Shown here in pieces: positions 25,829 to 33,076 of a stretch of 64,000 bases of DNA. A model generated the notes under the pieces. It made no database searches, was not told the origin of the DNA, and saw only the letters and a list, made by a program, of their open reading frames with translations. Numbering within the stretch: position 1 is the first letter of the stretch; each line of letters starts with the position of its first letter. The position numbers and the translations under genes were made by a program. Source of the DNA: Actinoallomurus oryzae (GTDB lineage Bacteria; Actinomycetota; Actinomycetes; Streptosporangiales; Streptosporangiaceae); NCBI RefSeq assembly GCF_039541955.1, contig NZ_BAABHF010000046.1:248001-312000 (forward strand), read 5' to 3'.

Positions 25829-26812
25829 ATGTACGATCTTGTTACGGTGCAGGAGATCGAGGACGCCGCCCAGCGCCTGGCGGATGTCATCCTCCGCACG
25901 CCGCTGGTGGCCTTTCCTCAGGCTCCGTCGGGTCCGTCTCTTCTGCTCAAGCCGGAGTCGCTGCAGCCGGTCGGCTCCTTCAAGCTCCGCGGCGCCTACA
26001 ACGCGATCAGCGCACTGCCCGAGGCCGACCGCAAGAACGGCGTCGTCGCGCACTCCAGCGGCAACCATGCCCAGGCCGTCGCGTACGCAGCGAGGGCCGT
26101 CGGCGTCCCGGCCGTGCTCGTCGTGCCGACCACCATCCCGGCCGTCAAGGCGGACGCGTGCCGCCTGCTGGGCGCCGAGCTCGTGTACGTCGAACCGACC
26201 ATCGAGGCGCGCGTCGAGACCGCCGACCGGCTGGCGACCGCGCACGGCTACGCGCTGATCCCGCCGTTCGACGACCGCCGGGTCATCGCGGGCCAGGGCA
26301 CGATCGGGCTGGAGATCCTCGCCGACGCGCCGGACGTCGACACCGTCCTGGTGCCGATCAGCGGCGGCGGCCTGCTCGCGGGCATCGCCACCGCGATCAA
26401 GTCCCTGCGGCCCGAGACCAGGGTCATCGGCGTCGAACCCGAGCTGGCCGCCGACGCACGCGCCTCGTTCCGCGCCGGCCGCCGGATCTCCTGGCCCAGC
26501 GCCGACACGCGCCGGACGATCGCGGACGCGCTCCGCCTCGAGTGCGTCGGCGAGCTGCCGTTCGAGCACCTGCGGTACGTCGACGACATCGTCACCGTGA
26601 GCGAGGAGGAGATCCGTGAGGCGATGCGGCGGCTCGCTCGGGGCGCCCGCCTCGTCGCCGAGCCCGCCGGCGCGGTGGCGACCGCGGCCTACCTCACCCA
26701 CTACGGAATGCCGGGCGACCGGCGCAAGTACGTCGCCGTCGTCTCCGGCGGCAACGCCGACCCCGCCCTGTACGCGGAGGTCCTCGGCGAAGGACTTGCA
26801 GGGGAGAGATAG
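25829..26812 (+). CDS. Threonine ammonia-lyase / serine-threonine dehydratase (PLP)
   Basis: A 327-aa fold-type II PLP enzyme. The PLP lysine is in VGSFKLRGAYNAIS, the phosphate loop is PISGGGLLAGIA, and SSGNHAQAVAYAA is the substrate-binding loop. It has no C-terminal ACT regulatory domain, so it is the short catabolic type rather than full-length biosynthetic IlvA. It deaminates threonine or serine to the 2-oxo acid. A racemase activity is possible in this family. Confidence 0.88.
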   Translation: MYDLVTVQEIEDAAQRLADVILRTPLVAFPQAPSGPSLLLKPESLQPVGSFKLRGAYNAISALPEADRKNGVVAHSSGNHAQAVAYAARAVGVPAVLVVPTTIPAVKADACRLLGAELVYVEPTIEARVETADRLATAHGYALIPPFDDRRVIAGQGTIGLEILADAPDVDTVLVPISGGGLLAGIATAIKSLRPETRVIGVEPELAADARASFRAGRRISWPSADTRRTIADALRLECVGELPFEHLRYVDDIVTVSEEEIREAMRRLARGARLVAEPAGAVATAAYLTHYGMPGDRRKYVAVVSGGNADPALYAEVLGEGLAGER

Positions 26813-26825
26813 CCTCGAACCTGCC

Positions 26826-27065
26826 ATGCGTTCCGTACTCATCTACACCCTGTCGCGGCTCGCGCTGTTCGGCGTGACCGCGGGCGTGCTCTTCCTGGCA
26901 GGGGCCCGCGGGTTCCTGCTGCTCGCGCTGGCCATACTGATCAGCGGCATCATCAGCTTCGTGCTGCTGACCCGCCAGCGCGACGCGATCTCCAACTCGG
27001 TCACCGAACGAGCGAGCCGCATCCGCGAGAACCTCGCCGAAGGCGCCGCCCGAGAAGACGACTAG
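26826..27065 (+). CDS. DUF4229-type small membrane protein
   Basis: A 79-aa protein with two hydrophobic helices (LIYTLSRLALFGVTAGVLFLAG and FLLLALAILISGIISFVLL) and a charged tail containing RASRIRENLAEG. The pattern fits DUF4229. It follows the threonine dehydratase by 13 nt. The stop codon TAG lies inside the CTAG that marks the end of the adjacent mobile element, so the insertion keeps the reading frame intact. Confidence 0.75.
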   Translation: MRSVLIYTLSRLALFGVTAGVLFLAGARGFLLLALAILISGIISFVLLTRQRDAISNSVTERASRIRENLAEGAAREDD

Positions 27066-28459
27066 TGCCGTGTCAGCCAACGTTTGCCTCGTTGGGGAGG
27101 CGGGGTTGGCTGATCCTCGCTGTGGTGGGCGAGCGACTCCCCACTTCTGGTGGGGCGGGCCACGGCCGGCCATGGGACCCCATATGCGGTGCCGTGATGG
27201 GGGGACCGTCTGGGGTCACGCCGGGACCGTCCGGCACCGGGGAGGTGCCGTCCGGCTCGACGGTGCGTGATCACCACCGGAAACATGCTCGTGGTGGTGA
27301 TGGTGCCGCCCGGGCCGCGCCGGGCGATGTTGGCGCCGCCGACCAGGTCGCGGTGCCCACTGAACCCGCACCAGGTGCAGGTGAAATTCCGGTTCTTGGG
27401 TTTGGGAACCCGCCGGCGACAGGTGGGGCAGGTCGAGGAGGTGCCCCGCTCGTCCACCAGCACCAGGCCGATCCCGGCCTGTTCGGCCTTGTCCCTCAGA
27501 CACTTCAGCAGGTGCCCGATCCGCCAGGCCTGGACCCGCTGGTTATGCCTCCGCCCCGCCGTGAGGGCCAGGACGCCGCGCGGGTCCCCGACCACGAGTG
27601 TGCCGATCCGGCGTGCGGTCGCCCACGTGATGACCTGACGGGCGGCCTCGTGCTGGGCCTGGCGGACCCGCCGCCGGTGACGCGCTTCGATCTTGCGCTG
27701 CCGGGCCCGGTACTTCCGCCACCGCCGCGAACCGACCTGACCCGGCTTCGGCGCCTGCCGCGACACCGTGCGCCGCCGGTGTTTGGTGTCTTTGAGGTGG
27801 AGGTGGGTTTCGGCGCGGATGGCCCGTCCCGACACCACCAGCCCCTCACCATCCGGACCTGCCACCGCGAACGGATGGATCAACCCCGGATCGACCCCCG
27901 CCATCCGCCCGGGATCCGGCTCCCGCTCTGGTGGATAGGCGGTGATGGGGACTTCGGCGGTGACATCGACGAACAACCGGCCGCCCTCGGCCACCAATGT
28001 CACCGACCGCACCTGCCCCGCCTCATAGGGGACCGGCCGGTCCAACCGCACCCACAACGACGCACACCCACGACCGGCCGGAAGGCGCAACCGCCGGCCG
28101 TCGAGGGTGAACGTGCCGTGGTAGTAGCGCACCGGCATCAGCCGGCGTTTGCGCCGCGGGTACCGCGCCGCCACCTCGCCGTCTTTTCGGCGCTTGGCGG
28201 TGGCGAACCAGGCGTCGCTGTAACGCCGCAGCACCGACCGCGCCCCGACCGAGTCCAACTCCCCGAACGTGCCCGGACCCGCCGCCGACAACTCCCGGCA
28301 CAACGCCTGATACCCCACAACCGGCCGCAGCCCCCGCTGCCGCCGCCACCGGTTCATGTCCAGCACACACGCCCACACATCACCGGCCGAGACCAGCAAC
28401 CCGAAACACCGGCGCCGCTGACCGGCCGAGACCCGCAGACCGACGCGGGCGGTCCGCAT
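27062..28459 (-). CDS. tnpB: TnpB-family RNA-guided nuclease (transposon accessory)
   Basis: A 465-aa TnpB-like protein. RuvC-I has MAGVDPGLIHPFAV (Asp present). RuvC-II reads LVVGDPRGV (27580-27600), with Gly where TnpB usually has Glu. A glutamate occurs instead in LVDERGTSSTCP (27440-27460), just before the zinc ribbon CPTC...CTWC. RuvC-III has GHRDLVGGANIARRG. The basic N-terminal part would bind guide RNA. The last 60 codons are arginine-rich and overlap the likely omega-RNA end. There is no TnpA gene beside it. ATG 28459 is preferred to upstream valines. Confidence 0.88.
   Translation of the reverse strand: MRTARVGLRVSAGQRRRCFGLLVSAGDVWACVLDMNRWRRQRGLRPVVGYQALCRELSAAGPGTFGELDSVGARSVLRRYSDAWFATAKRRKDGEVAARYPRRKRRLMPVRYYHGTFTLDGRRLRLPAGRGCASLWVRLDRPVPYEAGQVRSVTLVAEGGRLFVDVTAEVPITAYPPEREPDPGRMAGVDPGLIHPFAVAGPDGEGLVVSGRAIRAETHLHLKDTKHRRRTVSRQAPKPGQVGSRRWRKYRARQRKIEARHRRRVRQAQHEAARQVITWATARRIGTLVVGDPRGVLALTAGRRHNQRVQAWRIGHLLKCLRDKAEQAGIGLVLVDERGTSSTCPTCRRRVPKPKNRNFTCTWCGFSGHRDLVGGANIARRGPGGTITTTSMFPVVITHRRAGRHLPGAGRSRRDPRRSPHHGTAYGVPWPAVARPTRSGESLAHHSEDQPTPPPQRGKRWLTRH
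27066..27090 (+). repeat. Terminal inverted repeat, tnpB 3' end
   Basis: It begins TGCCGTGTCAGCCAACG and ends TTTGCCTC. Its partner is 28645-28669 (14/19 matches from the outer end, then a 1-nt gap before TTGCC). Confidence 0.65.
27073..27113 (-). other. Two-tier hairpin at the tnpB 3' end (candidate omega-RNA/right-end structure)
   Basis: TCAGCCAAC (27073-27081) pairs with GTTGGCTGA (27105-27113), and GCCTC (27086-27090) with GAGGC (27097-27101). Read on the minus strand it closes the transcript at the element end, where the scaffold of a TnpB guide RNA normally lies. Confidence 0.5.
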
Positions 28460-28644
28460 GACCACCCGACCACCTTCTTCACGTCGAGGCACCAGGCGAT
28501 TACAGCAAGTACCTACGACAGAATTCGGTCCCCAGCCCGCAACACCTGCTCGACGCCCGCCCGAGGCCAGAACACACAGCGGCCAAGACCACCTGACAAG
28601 CCCCCGCGTTCCCCCCAACCGGTTCCAGGCAGCACACACCACAA
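28460..28644. other. Non-coding 5' part of the mobile element
   Basis: About 185 nt between the tnpB start and the terminal repeat. I see no gene. It should hold the tnpB promoter. Confidence 0.4.
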
Positions 28645-28669
28645 CAGGGCAACATTGCCTGCCGCAGCA
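28645..28669 (-). repeat. Terminal inverted repeat, tnpB 5' end
   Basis: Reverse complement begins TGCTGCGGCAGGCAATG. It also forms a small self-complementary hairpin (GGCAA / TTGCC). Confidence 0.65.
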
Positions 28670-28726
28670 CTAGCCCGGCGCCCAGACGCGCACCTGTGAG
28701 GGCATATGCCGGCGCCAGGTGAGGGT

Positions 28727-28764
28727 GCCCTCGTGCGAACCGAGGGCTCCGCCGGCACCGGCGG
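28727..28764. terminator. Paired hairpins, probable terminator of menG
   Basis: GCCCTCG / CGAGGGC (28727-28747, 7-nt loop) is followed by CCGCCGG / CCGGCGG (28749-28764). No T-tract is seen. The position between the mobile element and the end of menG suits a terminator. Confidence 0.45.
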
Positions 28765-28781
28765 ACCCGTTCTCTCGCGGC

Positions 28782-29486
28782 TCAGGCGGCCGGCCGTCGG
28801 GCGTGGTGCATGGCGACGGCTCCGAAGGTGAGGTTTCGGTAGCGGACCGACTCCCAGCCGGCCTGCCGCAGCAGCGCCGCCAGGGCCTCCTGGTCGTGCC
28901 AGGCCGCGGTCGACTCGGCCAGGTAGTGGTAGGAGTCCGGGTTCGAGCTGACCTTGGCCATCATCGGCAGGCCGACCCGCAGGTGCAGGCCGTGCAGCCG
29001 GCGCAGGACCGGGTTCGGCGGGCGGCTGACCTCGCAGATCAGGATGCGCCCGCCCGGCTTGGTCACCCGCAGCATCTCCGCGAGCGCCGCCACCGTGTCC
29101 TTGACGTTGCGGATGCCGAAGGAGATCGTCACGGCGTCGAAGGACGCGTCGGCGAACGGCAGGCGCAGCGCGTCGCCCGCCGTGAAGCCCAGGCCGCGGA
29201 TCGCGCCCTGCCGGCGCACGCCCTCGCGCAGCATCCCCAGGGAGAAGTCGCAGGCGACGGTCAGCGCGCCCGCCTCGGCGATCGGCACCGACGAGGTGCC
29301 CGTGCCGGCCGCCAGGTCCAGCACCAGCTCGCCGGGCCGGGCGTTCAGGGCGCGGACGGCCTCGCGCCGCCACCGGCGGTCCAGGCCGCCCGTCATCAGG
29401 TCGTTCAGCAGGTCATAGCGTGCCGCCGTACGGTCGAACATGGCCGCGACCTCGGCCGGCTGCTTGTCCAGAGATGCCCGCGTCAT
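28782..29486 (-). CDS. menG: Demethylmenaquinone methyltransferase
   Basis: A 234-aa SAM-dependent UbiE/MenG methyltransferase for the last methylation of menaquinone. N-terminal motif: MFDRTAARYDLLNDLMTGG. SAM motif I: VLDLAAGTGTSSVPIAEAG. Then DAVTISFGIRNVKD, a UbiE signature, and GGRILICEVSRPPNP. The longer reading upstream crosses the Rex operator, so ATG 29486 is chosen. It is divergent from the menJ-like/nuo operon and shares the regulatory gap. Confidence 0.93.
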   Translation of the reverse strand: MTRASLDKQPAEVAAMFDRTAARYDLLNDLMTGGLDRRWRREAVRALNARPGELVLDLAAGTGTSSVPIAEAGALTVACDFSLGMLREGVRRQGAIRGLGFTAGDALRLPFADASFDAVTISFGIRNVKDTVAALAEMLRVTKPGGRILICEVSRPPNPVLRRLHGLHLRVGLPMMAKVSSNPDSYHYLAESTAAWHDQEALAALLRQAGWESVRYRNLTFGAVAMHHARRPAA

Positions 29487-29616
29487 GGTCGCGAGCCTAG
29501 GCGAGAACCGCCATGTCCCGGCAGGCGACCCGCACCGAATGGCCCGGAACGATCGACGGTGCCGCGCGGTTCCCGAGCAGCCCCTGAGAAGGTTTAGACT
29601 CAGCGTGTAGCCAAGC

Positions 29617-29634
29617 TTGTGAAGCGCTTCACAA
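29617..29634. promoter_or_regulatory. Rex operator, perfect 18-bp palindrome
   Basis: TTGTGAAGCGCTTCACAA is a perfect palindrome and matches the Rex consensus (TTGTGAA...TTCACAA). It lies 241 nt upstream of the menJ-like GTG and 131 nt from the menG start, just after a possible -10 (TAGACT). Redox repression of the menJ-like/nuo transcript, and maybe of menG, is the inference. Confidence 0.85.
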
Positions 29635-29730
29635 AAGAACAAGACCCGAAGATGGCACCCCGGGTCGCACCGAGCCTCCTCAAGGGCCGTACGATCCGGC
29701 ACGGCATCGAGCCCCGCCAACCCCCAGCAG

Positions 29731-29764
29731 GCGGCACCACCGACCGAGCGGCACCACCGACCGA
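29731..29764 (+). repeat. 17-bp perfect tandem duplication in the nuo leader
   Basis: GCGGCACCACCGACCGA occurs twice without a gap, 25 nt before the GTG at 29789. It is a recent duplication by appearance. Any role is unknown. Confidence 0.8.
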
Positions 29765-29788
29765 TATGTATGCCCACAGAGGATTCCA

Positions 29789-29857
29789 GTGACCGAGCGC
29801 AGCGAGGGCACCAAAGAGCACAGCACCGTCGGTCGCGCGACCGACGGAGGAGGGCTC
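29789..29857 (+). repeat. MIRU-like unit in frame with the menJ-like gene
   Basis: GTG 29789 starts a 23-codon run beginning MTERSEGTK and ending TDGGGL that continues without a stop into the next gene. It matches the coupling mini-ORFs in start and in SD-coding end (GACGGAGGAGGG). The downstream gene may start at GTG 29858, or the unit may be an N-terminal extension. Confidence 0.5.
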
Positions 29858-31138
29858 GTGACCGAGACACCCGCCGTAATCACGCAGGACGCCTCCGCGA
29901 CGGAGGCCGACGTGATCGTCGTCGGCGCCGGACCGGCGGGCTCGGCCGCCGCGTACCATCTCGCCCAGGCCGGGCTCGACGTCCTCCTGCTGGAAAAGAC
30001 GGTGTTCCCCCGCGAGAAGGTCTGCGGTGACGGGCTCACGCCCCGTGCCACCAAGCAGCTTCTGAAGATGGGTGTCGATCTCGACGCCCCCGGCTGGATC
30101 CGCAACAAGGGCCTGCGCATCATCGGCGGCGGCGTCCGCATGGAGCTGCCCTGGCCCGAGCTCTCCAGCTACCCCGATTACGGCCTGGTCCGTACGCGGA
30201 TGGACTTCGACCAGATCCTCGCCGAGCGCGCCGTCGCCGCCGGAGCCAGGCTCCGGATGAACACCTCCGTGACCGAGCCGGTCCTGGACGACACCGGTCG
30301 GATCACCGGCGTGGTGGCCAAGACCCCCGACGGCGAGGTCCGGTTCAGCGCCCCGCTCGTCGTGGCGGCCGACGGCAACTCGACCCGGCTCTCGCTCGCG
30401 CTCGGCCTGCGCAAGCGCGACGACCGCCCGATGGGCGTGGCCGTGCGCCGCTACTACACCAGCCCCCGTCACGACGACGACTACCTCGAGTCCTGGCTGG
30501 AGTTGTGGGACGGCGAACGCCTGCTGCCCGGCTACGGCTGGGTGTTCGGCGTCGGCGACGGCACCTCCAACGTCGGGCTGGGCCTGCTCAACACCAGCGA
30601 CGCCTTCAAGAACGTCGACTACCGCGCGCTGCTGCGGAGCTGGCTCGCCGGCATGCCGGAAGAATGGGGCTACGTCGAGGAGAACGCCACCGGCCCGGTG
30701 CGCGGCGCCGCGCTGCCGATGGGCTTCAACCGCACGCCCCACTACACGCGCGGCCTGCTGCTCGTCGGCGACGCCGGCGGGATGATCAACCCGTTCAACG
30801 GCGAGGGCATCGCGTACGCGATGGAGTCCGCCGAGATGGCGGCGGAGATCATCGTGCAGGCGCTCGGCCGGCCGACCGCGGCCCAGCGCGAGCGCGCGCT
30901 GCACGACTATCCGAGGGTCCTCCAGCAGGCGTACGGCGGCTACTACACGCTCGGGCGGATCTTCGTGAAGGCGATCGGCGACCCGCGCCTGATGAAGTTC
31001 GCGACGCGGCACGGCCTGCCGCACCCGATGCTCATGAGATTCACGCTGAAGCTCCTCGCGAACCTCACCGATCCGCGGGGCGGCGACGCGATGGACCGGG
31101 TGATCAACGCGATGTCGAAACTCGCGCCGGCGGCGTGA
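29858..31138 (+). CDS. Geranylgeranyl-reductase-family flavoprotein (MenJ-like menaquinone reductase)
   Basis: A 426-aa FAD protein with ADVIVVGAGPAGSAAAYHLAQ, the conserved KTVFPREKVCGDGLTP, VVAADGNSTRLS and GLLLVGDAGGMINPFNGEG. This family reduces isoprenoid chains. In Mycobacterium tuberculosis the MenJ member (Rv0561c) saturates one unit of menaquinone and lies near menG and a polyprenyl synthase. The same three genes are in this window, so MenJ function is likely. GTG 29858 follows GGAGGAGGG. It heads the nuo transcript. Confidence 0.85.
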   Translation: MTETPAVITQDASATEADVIVVGAGPAGSAAAYHLAQAGLDVLLLEKTVFPREKVCGDGLTPRATKQLLKMGVDLDAPGWIRNKGLRIIGGGVRMELPWPELSSYPDYGLVRTRMDFDQILAERAVAAGARLRMNTSVTEPVLDDTGRITGVVAKTPDGEVRFSAPLVVAADGNSTRLSLALGLRKRDDRPMGVAVRRYYTSPRHDDDYLESWLELWDGERLLPGYGWVFGVGDGTSNVGLGLLNTSDAFKNVDYRALLRSWLAGMPEEWGYVEENATGPVRGAALPMGFNRTPHYTRGLLLVGDAGGMINPFNGEGIAYAMESAEMAAEIIVQALGRPTAAQRERALHDYPRVLQQAYGGYYTLGRIFVKAIGDPRLMKFATRHGLPHPMLMRFTLKLLANLTDPRGGDAMDRVINAMSKLAPAA

Positions 31139-31157
31139 CACCCCGAGGAAAGAAGTG

Positions 31158-31253
31158 ATGTTCGCCGTGCCTAGGATGGAAATCCCGGTCGTGATCGACG
31201 ACCGTGCCGCGTCAGACGCGCGCTCGATGACTTTCACCGAGAGGGGGGTGTAG
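31158..31253 (+). CDS. Putative small ORF before nuoA (31 aa)
   Basis: It starts at ATG 31158 with MFAVPRMEIPVVIDD and ends MTFTERGV at TAG 31251. The site GAGGAAAGAAG before it is a good ribosome-binding site. Its last codons (GAGAGGGGGGTG) are the nuoA ribosome-binding site, so it may couple the menJ-like gene to nuoA. It has no ERSER core. I recognise no domain. Confidence 0.4.
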   Translation: MFAVPRMEIPVVIDDRAASDARSMTFTERGV

Positions 31254-31257
31254 GGAT

Positions 31258-31617
31258 TTGAACCTCTACGTTCCGATTGTCGTACTTGGTGTACTAGCAC
31301 TTGGTTTCGCGGTCTTTTCGGTGATTATGGGTTCTTTGACCGGCCCGAAACGCTGGAACCGCGCGAGACTCGAGGCGTACGAATGCGGCATCGAGCCCAC
31401 CCCGCAGCCCGTCGGCGGCGGGCGGTTCCCGGTGAAGTACTACCTGACGGCGATGCTGTTCATCGTTTTCGACATCGAGATCATCTTCCTCTACCCGTGG
31501 GCGGTGGCCTTCGACCACCTGGGTCTGTTCGGTCTCGTGGAAATGGTGCTGTTCATCGTCACCGTCCTCATCGCGTACGCCTATGTGTGGCGGCGCGGCG
31601 GTCTGGAGTGGGACTGA
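31258..31617 (+). CDS. nuoA: NADH-quinone oxidoreductase subunit A
   Basis: A 119-aa membrane subunit of complex I near the quinone entry, with three helices. The family signature AYECGIEP lies near residue 40, and YLTAMLFIVFDIEIIFLYPWA is the conserved second helix with acidic residues. The start is TTG 31258 after GAGGGGGG. First of the 14 nuo genes, transcribed with the menJ-like gene. Confidence 0.95.
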   Translation: MNLYVPIVVLGVLALGFAVFSVIMGSLTGPKRWNRARLEAYECGIEPTPQPVGGGRFPVKYYLTAMLFIVFDIEIIFLYPWAVAFDHLGLFGLVEMVLFIVTVLIAYAYVWRRGGLEWD

Positions 31618-31618
31618 G

Positions 31619-32179
31619 ATGGGTCTAGAAGAGAAACTCCCCAGCGGGGTCATCCTCACCACGGTCGAGCAGGTCCTCGGGCTGGCGCGCAGGAGTTCGG
31701 TGTGGCCGGCGACGTTCGGCCTGGCCTGCTGCGCCATCGAGATGATGGCGACGGGCGACCCGCGCCACGACTTCTCCCGGTGGGGAATGGAACGCGCGTC
31801 GGGCTCGCCGCGCCAGGCCGACCTGATGATCGTCGCCGGCCGGGTGAGCCAGAAGATGGCGCCGGTGCTGCGGCAGATCTACGACCAGATGGCCTCGCCC
31901 AAGTGGGTCATCGCCATGGGCGTGTGCGCCTCCTCGGGCGGCATGTTCAACAACTACGCGATCGTCCAGGGCGTCGACCACATCGTGCCCGTCGACATCT
32001 ACCTGCCCGGCTGCCCGCCGCGGCCGGAGATGCTCCTGGACGCCATCCTCAAGCTGCACGACAAGATCCAGAACACCAAGATGGGGCCGCACCGCAAGAA
32101 GGAGATCGAGGAACTCGAGCGCGCCCGGCTCCGGCAGCTTCCCCTCCTCGAACAGCCGCAGCAGGTGACCAGTTCATGA
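31619..32179 (+). CDS. nuoB: NADH-quinone oxidoreductase subunit B
   Basis: A 186-aa cytoplasmic-face subunit that carries iron-sulfur cluster N2, the donor to quinone. Cluster ligands: the adjacent pair in FGLACCAIEMMATG, the cysteine in GVCASSGGMF and that in LPGCPPRPEML. ATG 31619 follows the nuoA stop by 1 nt and gives the family start MGLEEKLPSG. A longer frame upstream is inside nuoA. Confidence 0.96.
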   Translation: MGLEEKLPSGVILTTVEQVLGLARRSSVWPATFGLACCAIEMMATGDPRHDFSRWGMERASGSPRQADLMIVAGRVSQKMAPVLRQIYDQMASPKWVIAMGVCASSGGMFNNYAIVQGVDHIVPVDIYLPGCPPRPEMLLDAILKLHDKIQNTKMGPHRKKEIEELERARLRQLPLLEQPQQVTSS

Positions 32180-32250
32180 GTGAGCGGAGCGAGCGAATCA
32201 ACAGGCACAGCGTTCTGGAGCTCCCCCTTCCGACGAAGGAGGCCTCATGA
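32176..32250 (+). CDS. MIRU-like coupling mini-ORF between nuoB and nuoC (24 aa)
   Basis: The clearest family member. ATG 32176 overlaps the nuoB stop (ATGA), and TGA 32248-32250 overlaps the nuoC ATG at 32247. It starts MSERSERIN and ends LPTKEAS. ACGAAGGAGG, which encodes T-K-E, is the nuoC ribosome-binding site. No domain. The perfect fit in both overlaps argues against a chance ORF. Confidence 0.6.
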   Translation: MSERSERINRHSVLELPLPTKEAS

Positions 32251-32993
32251 GTTCACAGCATCCTGAGCAGCGGGCCGAGCAGGCCGCCGATCAGCTTCCC
32301 GCGCAGAGCGAGGAGGAGCGGGTCGAGCAGCCGATCGCGCGCCATGGCATGTTCGGCGCCCGGACGACCGGCGACACCTCCGGCTTCGGCGGGCTCGTCG
32401 TCCGCCAGGCGCCGAAGGTCAGCGCCGAGCGCCCGTACGGCGGACCGCGCACGACCGGCGCCGAGGGGGAGTTCGATGAGATCGCGGACGCCCTGGAGGC
32501 CGCGTACGCCGACTTCGGCGAGGCGGTCGAACGCGTCGTCGTCGACCGCGGCGAGCTGACCTTCGTCGTACGCCGCGAGCACCTGCTCGGCGTGATCAAG
32601 ACCCTGCGCGACGAGCCGCGGCTGCGCTTCGAGCTGTGCCTCGGCGTCTCCGGCGTGCACTACCCGGCCGAGACCGGCGCCGAGCTGCACGCGGTCTACC
32701 CCTTCCTGTCGATCACGCACAACCGGCGCGTGCGGATCGAGGTGACGTGCCCCGACACCGACCCGCACGTTCCCTCGATCGTCTCGGTCTACCCGACCAA
32801 CGACTGGCACGAGCGCGAGACGTACGACATGTTCGGCCTGGTCTTCGACGGGCATCCGGCGCTCACGCGGATCATGATGCCGGACGACTGGATGGGCCAT
32901 CCGCAGCGCAAGGACTACCCCCTCGGCGGCATCCCCGTCGAGTACCGCGGGGCCAAGGTGCCGCCGCCGGACGAGCGGAGGTCTTACGTATGA
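32247..32993 (+). CDS. nuoC: NADH-quinone oxidoreductase subunit C
   Basis: A 248-aa 30-kDa-type subunit of the connecting arm. The signature is HERETYDMFGLVFDGHPALT, followed by RKDYPLGGIPVEYRG. The first 70 residues are an extension rich in Gln/Glu and Arg, common in actinobacterial NuoC. It is coupled to mini-ORFs at both ends. Confidence 0.95.
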   Translation: MSSQHPEQRAEQAADQLPAQSEEERVEQPIARHGMFGARTTGDTSGFGGLVVRQAPKVSAERPYGGPRTTGAEGEFDEIADALEAAYADFGEAVERVVVDRGELTFVVRREHLLGVIKTLRDEPRLRFELCLGVSGVHYPAETGAELHAVYPFLSITHNRRVRIEVTCPDTDPHVPSIVSVYPTNDWHERETYDMFGLVFDGHPALTRIMMPDDWMGHPQRKDYPLGGIPVEYRGAKVPPPDERRSYV

Positions 32994-33076
32994 GCACGAC
33001 CGCGGAGAGGCGACCCGCCGAGCGAGCGGAGCGGCCGGCGAGGGACGAGGCGTCCGCGAAGGGAGCGAGAAGGTGA
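32990..33076 (+). CDS. MIRU-like coupling mini-ORF between nuoC and nuoD (28 aa)
   Basis: ATG 32990 overlaps the nuoC stop (ATGA), and TGA 33074-33076 overlaps the nuoD GTG at 33073. It starts MSTTAERRPAERAERPAR and ends SAKGARR. It lacks the PTKE end but keeps the ER-rich core and encodes a GAAGGGAGCGAGAAG site before nuoD. Confidence 0.5.
   Translation: MSTTAERRPAERAERPARDEASAKGARR

Larger units (their letters stand above)
27062..28673 (-). mobile_element. TnpB-only insertion element with imperfect terminal inverted repeats
   Basis: Both ends carry CTAG (27062-27065 and 28670-28673). Just inside, TGCCGTGTCAGCCAACG at one end and the reverse complement of 28669 inwards (TGCTGCGGCAGGCAATG) match at 14 of 19 positions, followed by TTGCC at both. 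IS200/IS605 elements lack such ends. TIRs with CTAG/TA targets are typical of IS630-like transposons. It is probably mobilised in trans. It sits exactly at the stop of the DUF4229 gene. Confidence 0.7.
29487..29788. other. Divergent regulatory region between menG and menJ-like/nuo
   Basis: A 302-nt gap. It holds TAGACT (29595-29600, a possible -10), the Rex operator (29617-29634) and a 17-bp tandem repeat (29731-29764). No other gene is supported. Confidence 0.6.

Noticed and set aside
27065..28699. 544-codon + frame opposite tnpB
   Set aside because: Pro/Arg-rich shadow of the TnpB gene on the other strand.
31139..31257. Search for a second Rex operator just before nuoA
   Set aside because: No TTGTGA/TCACAA dyad here; control must come from the site at 29617.
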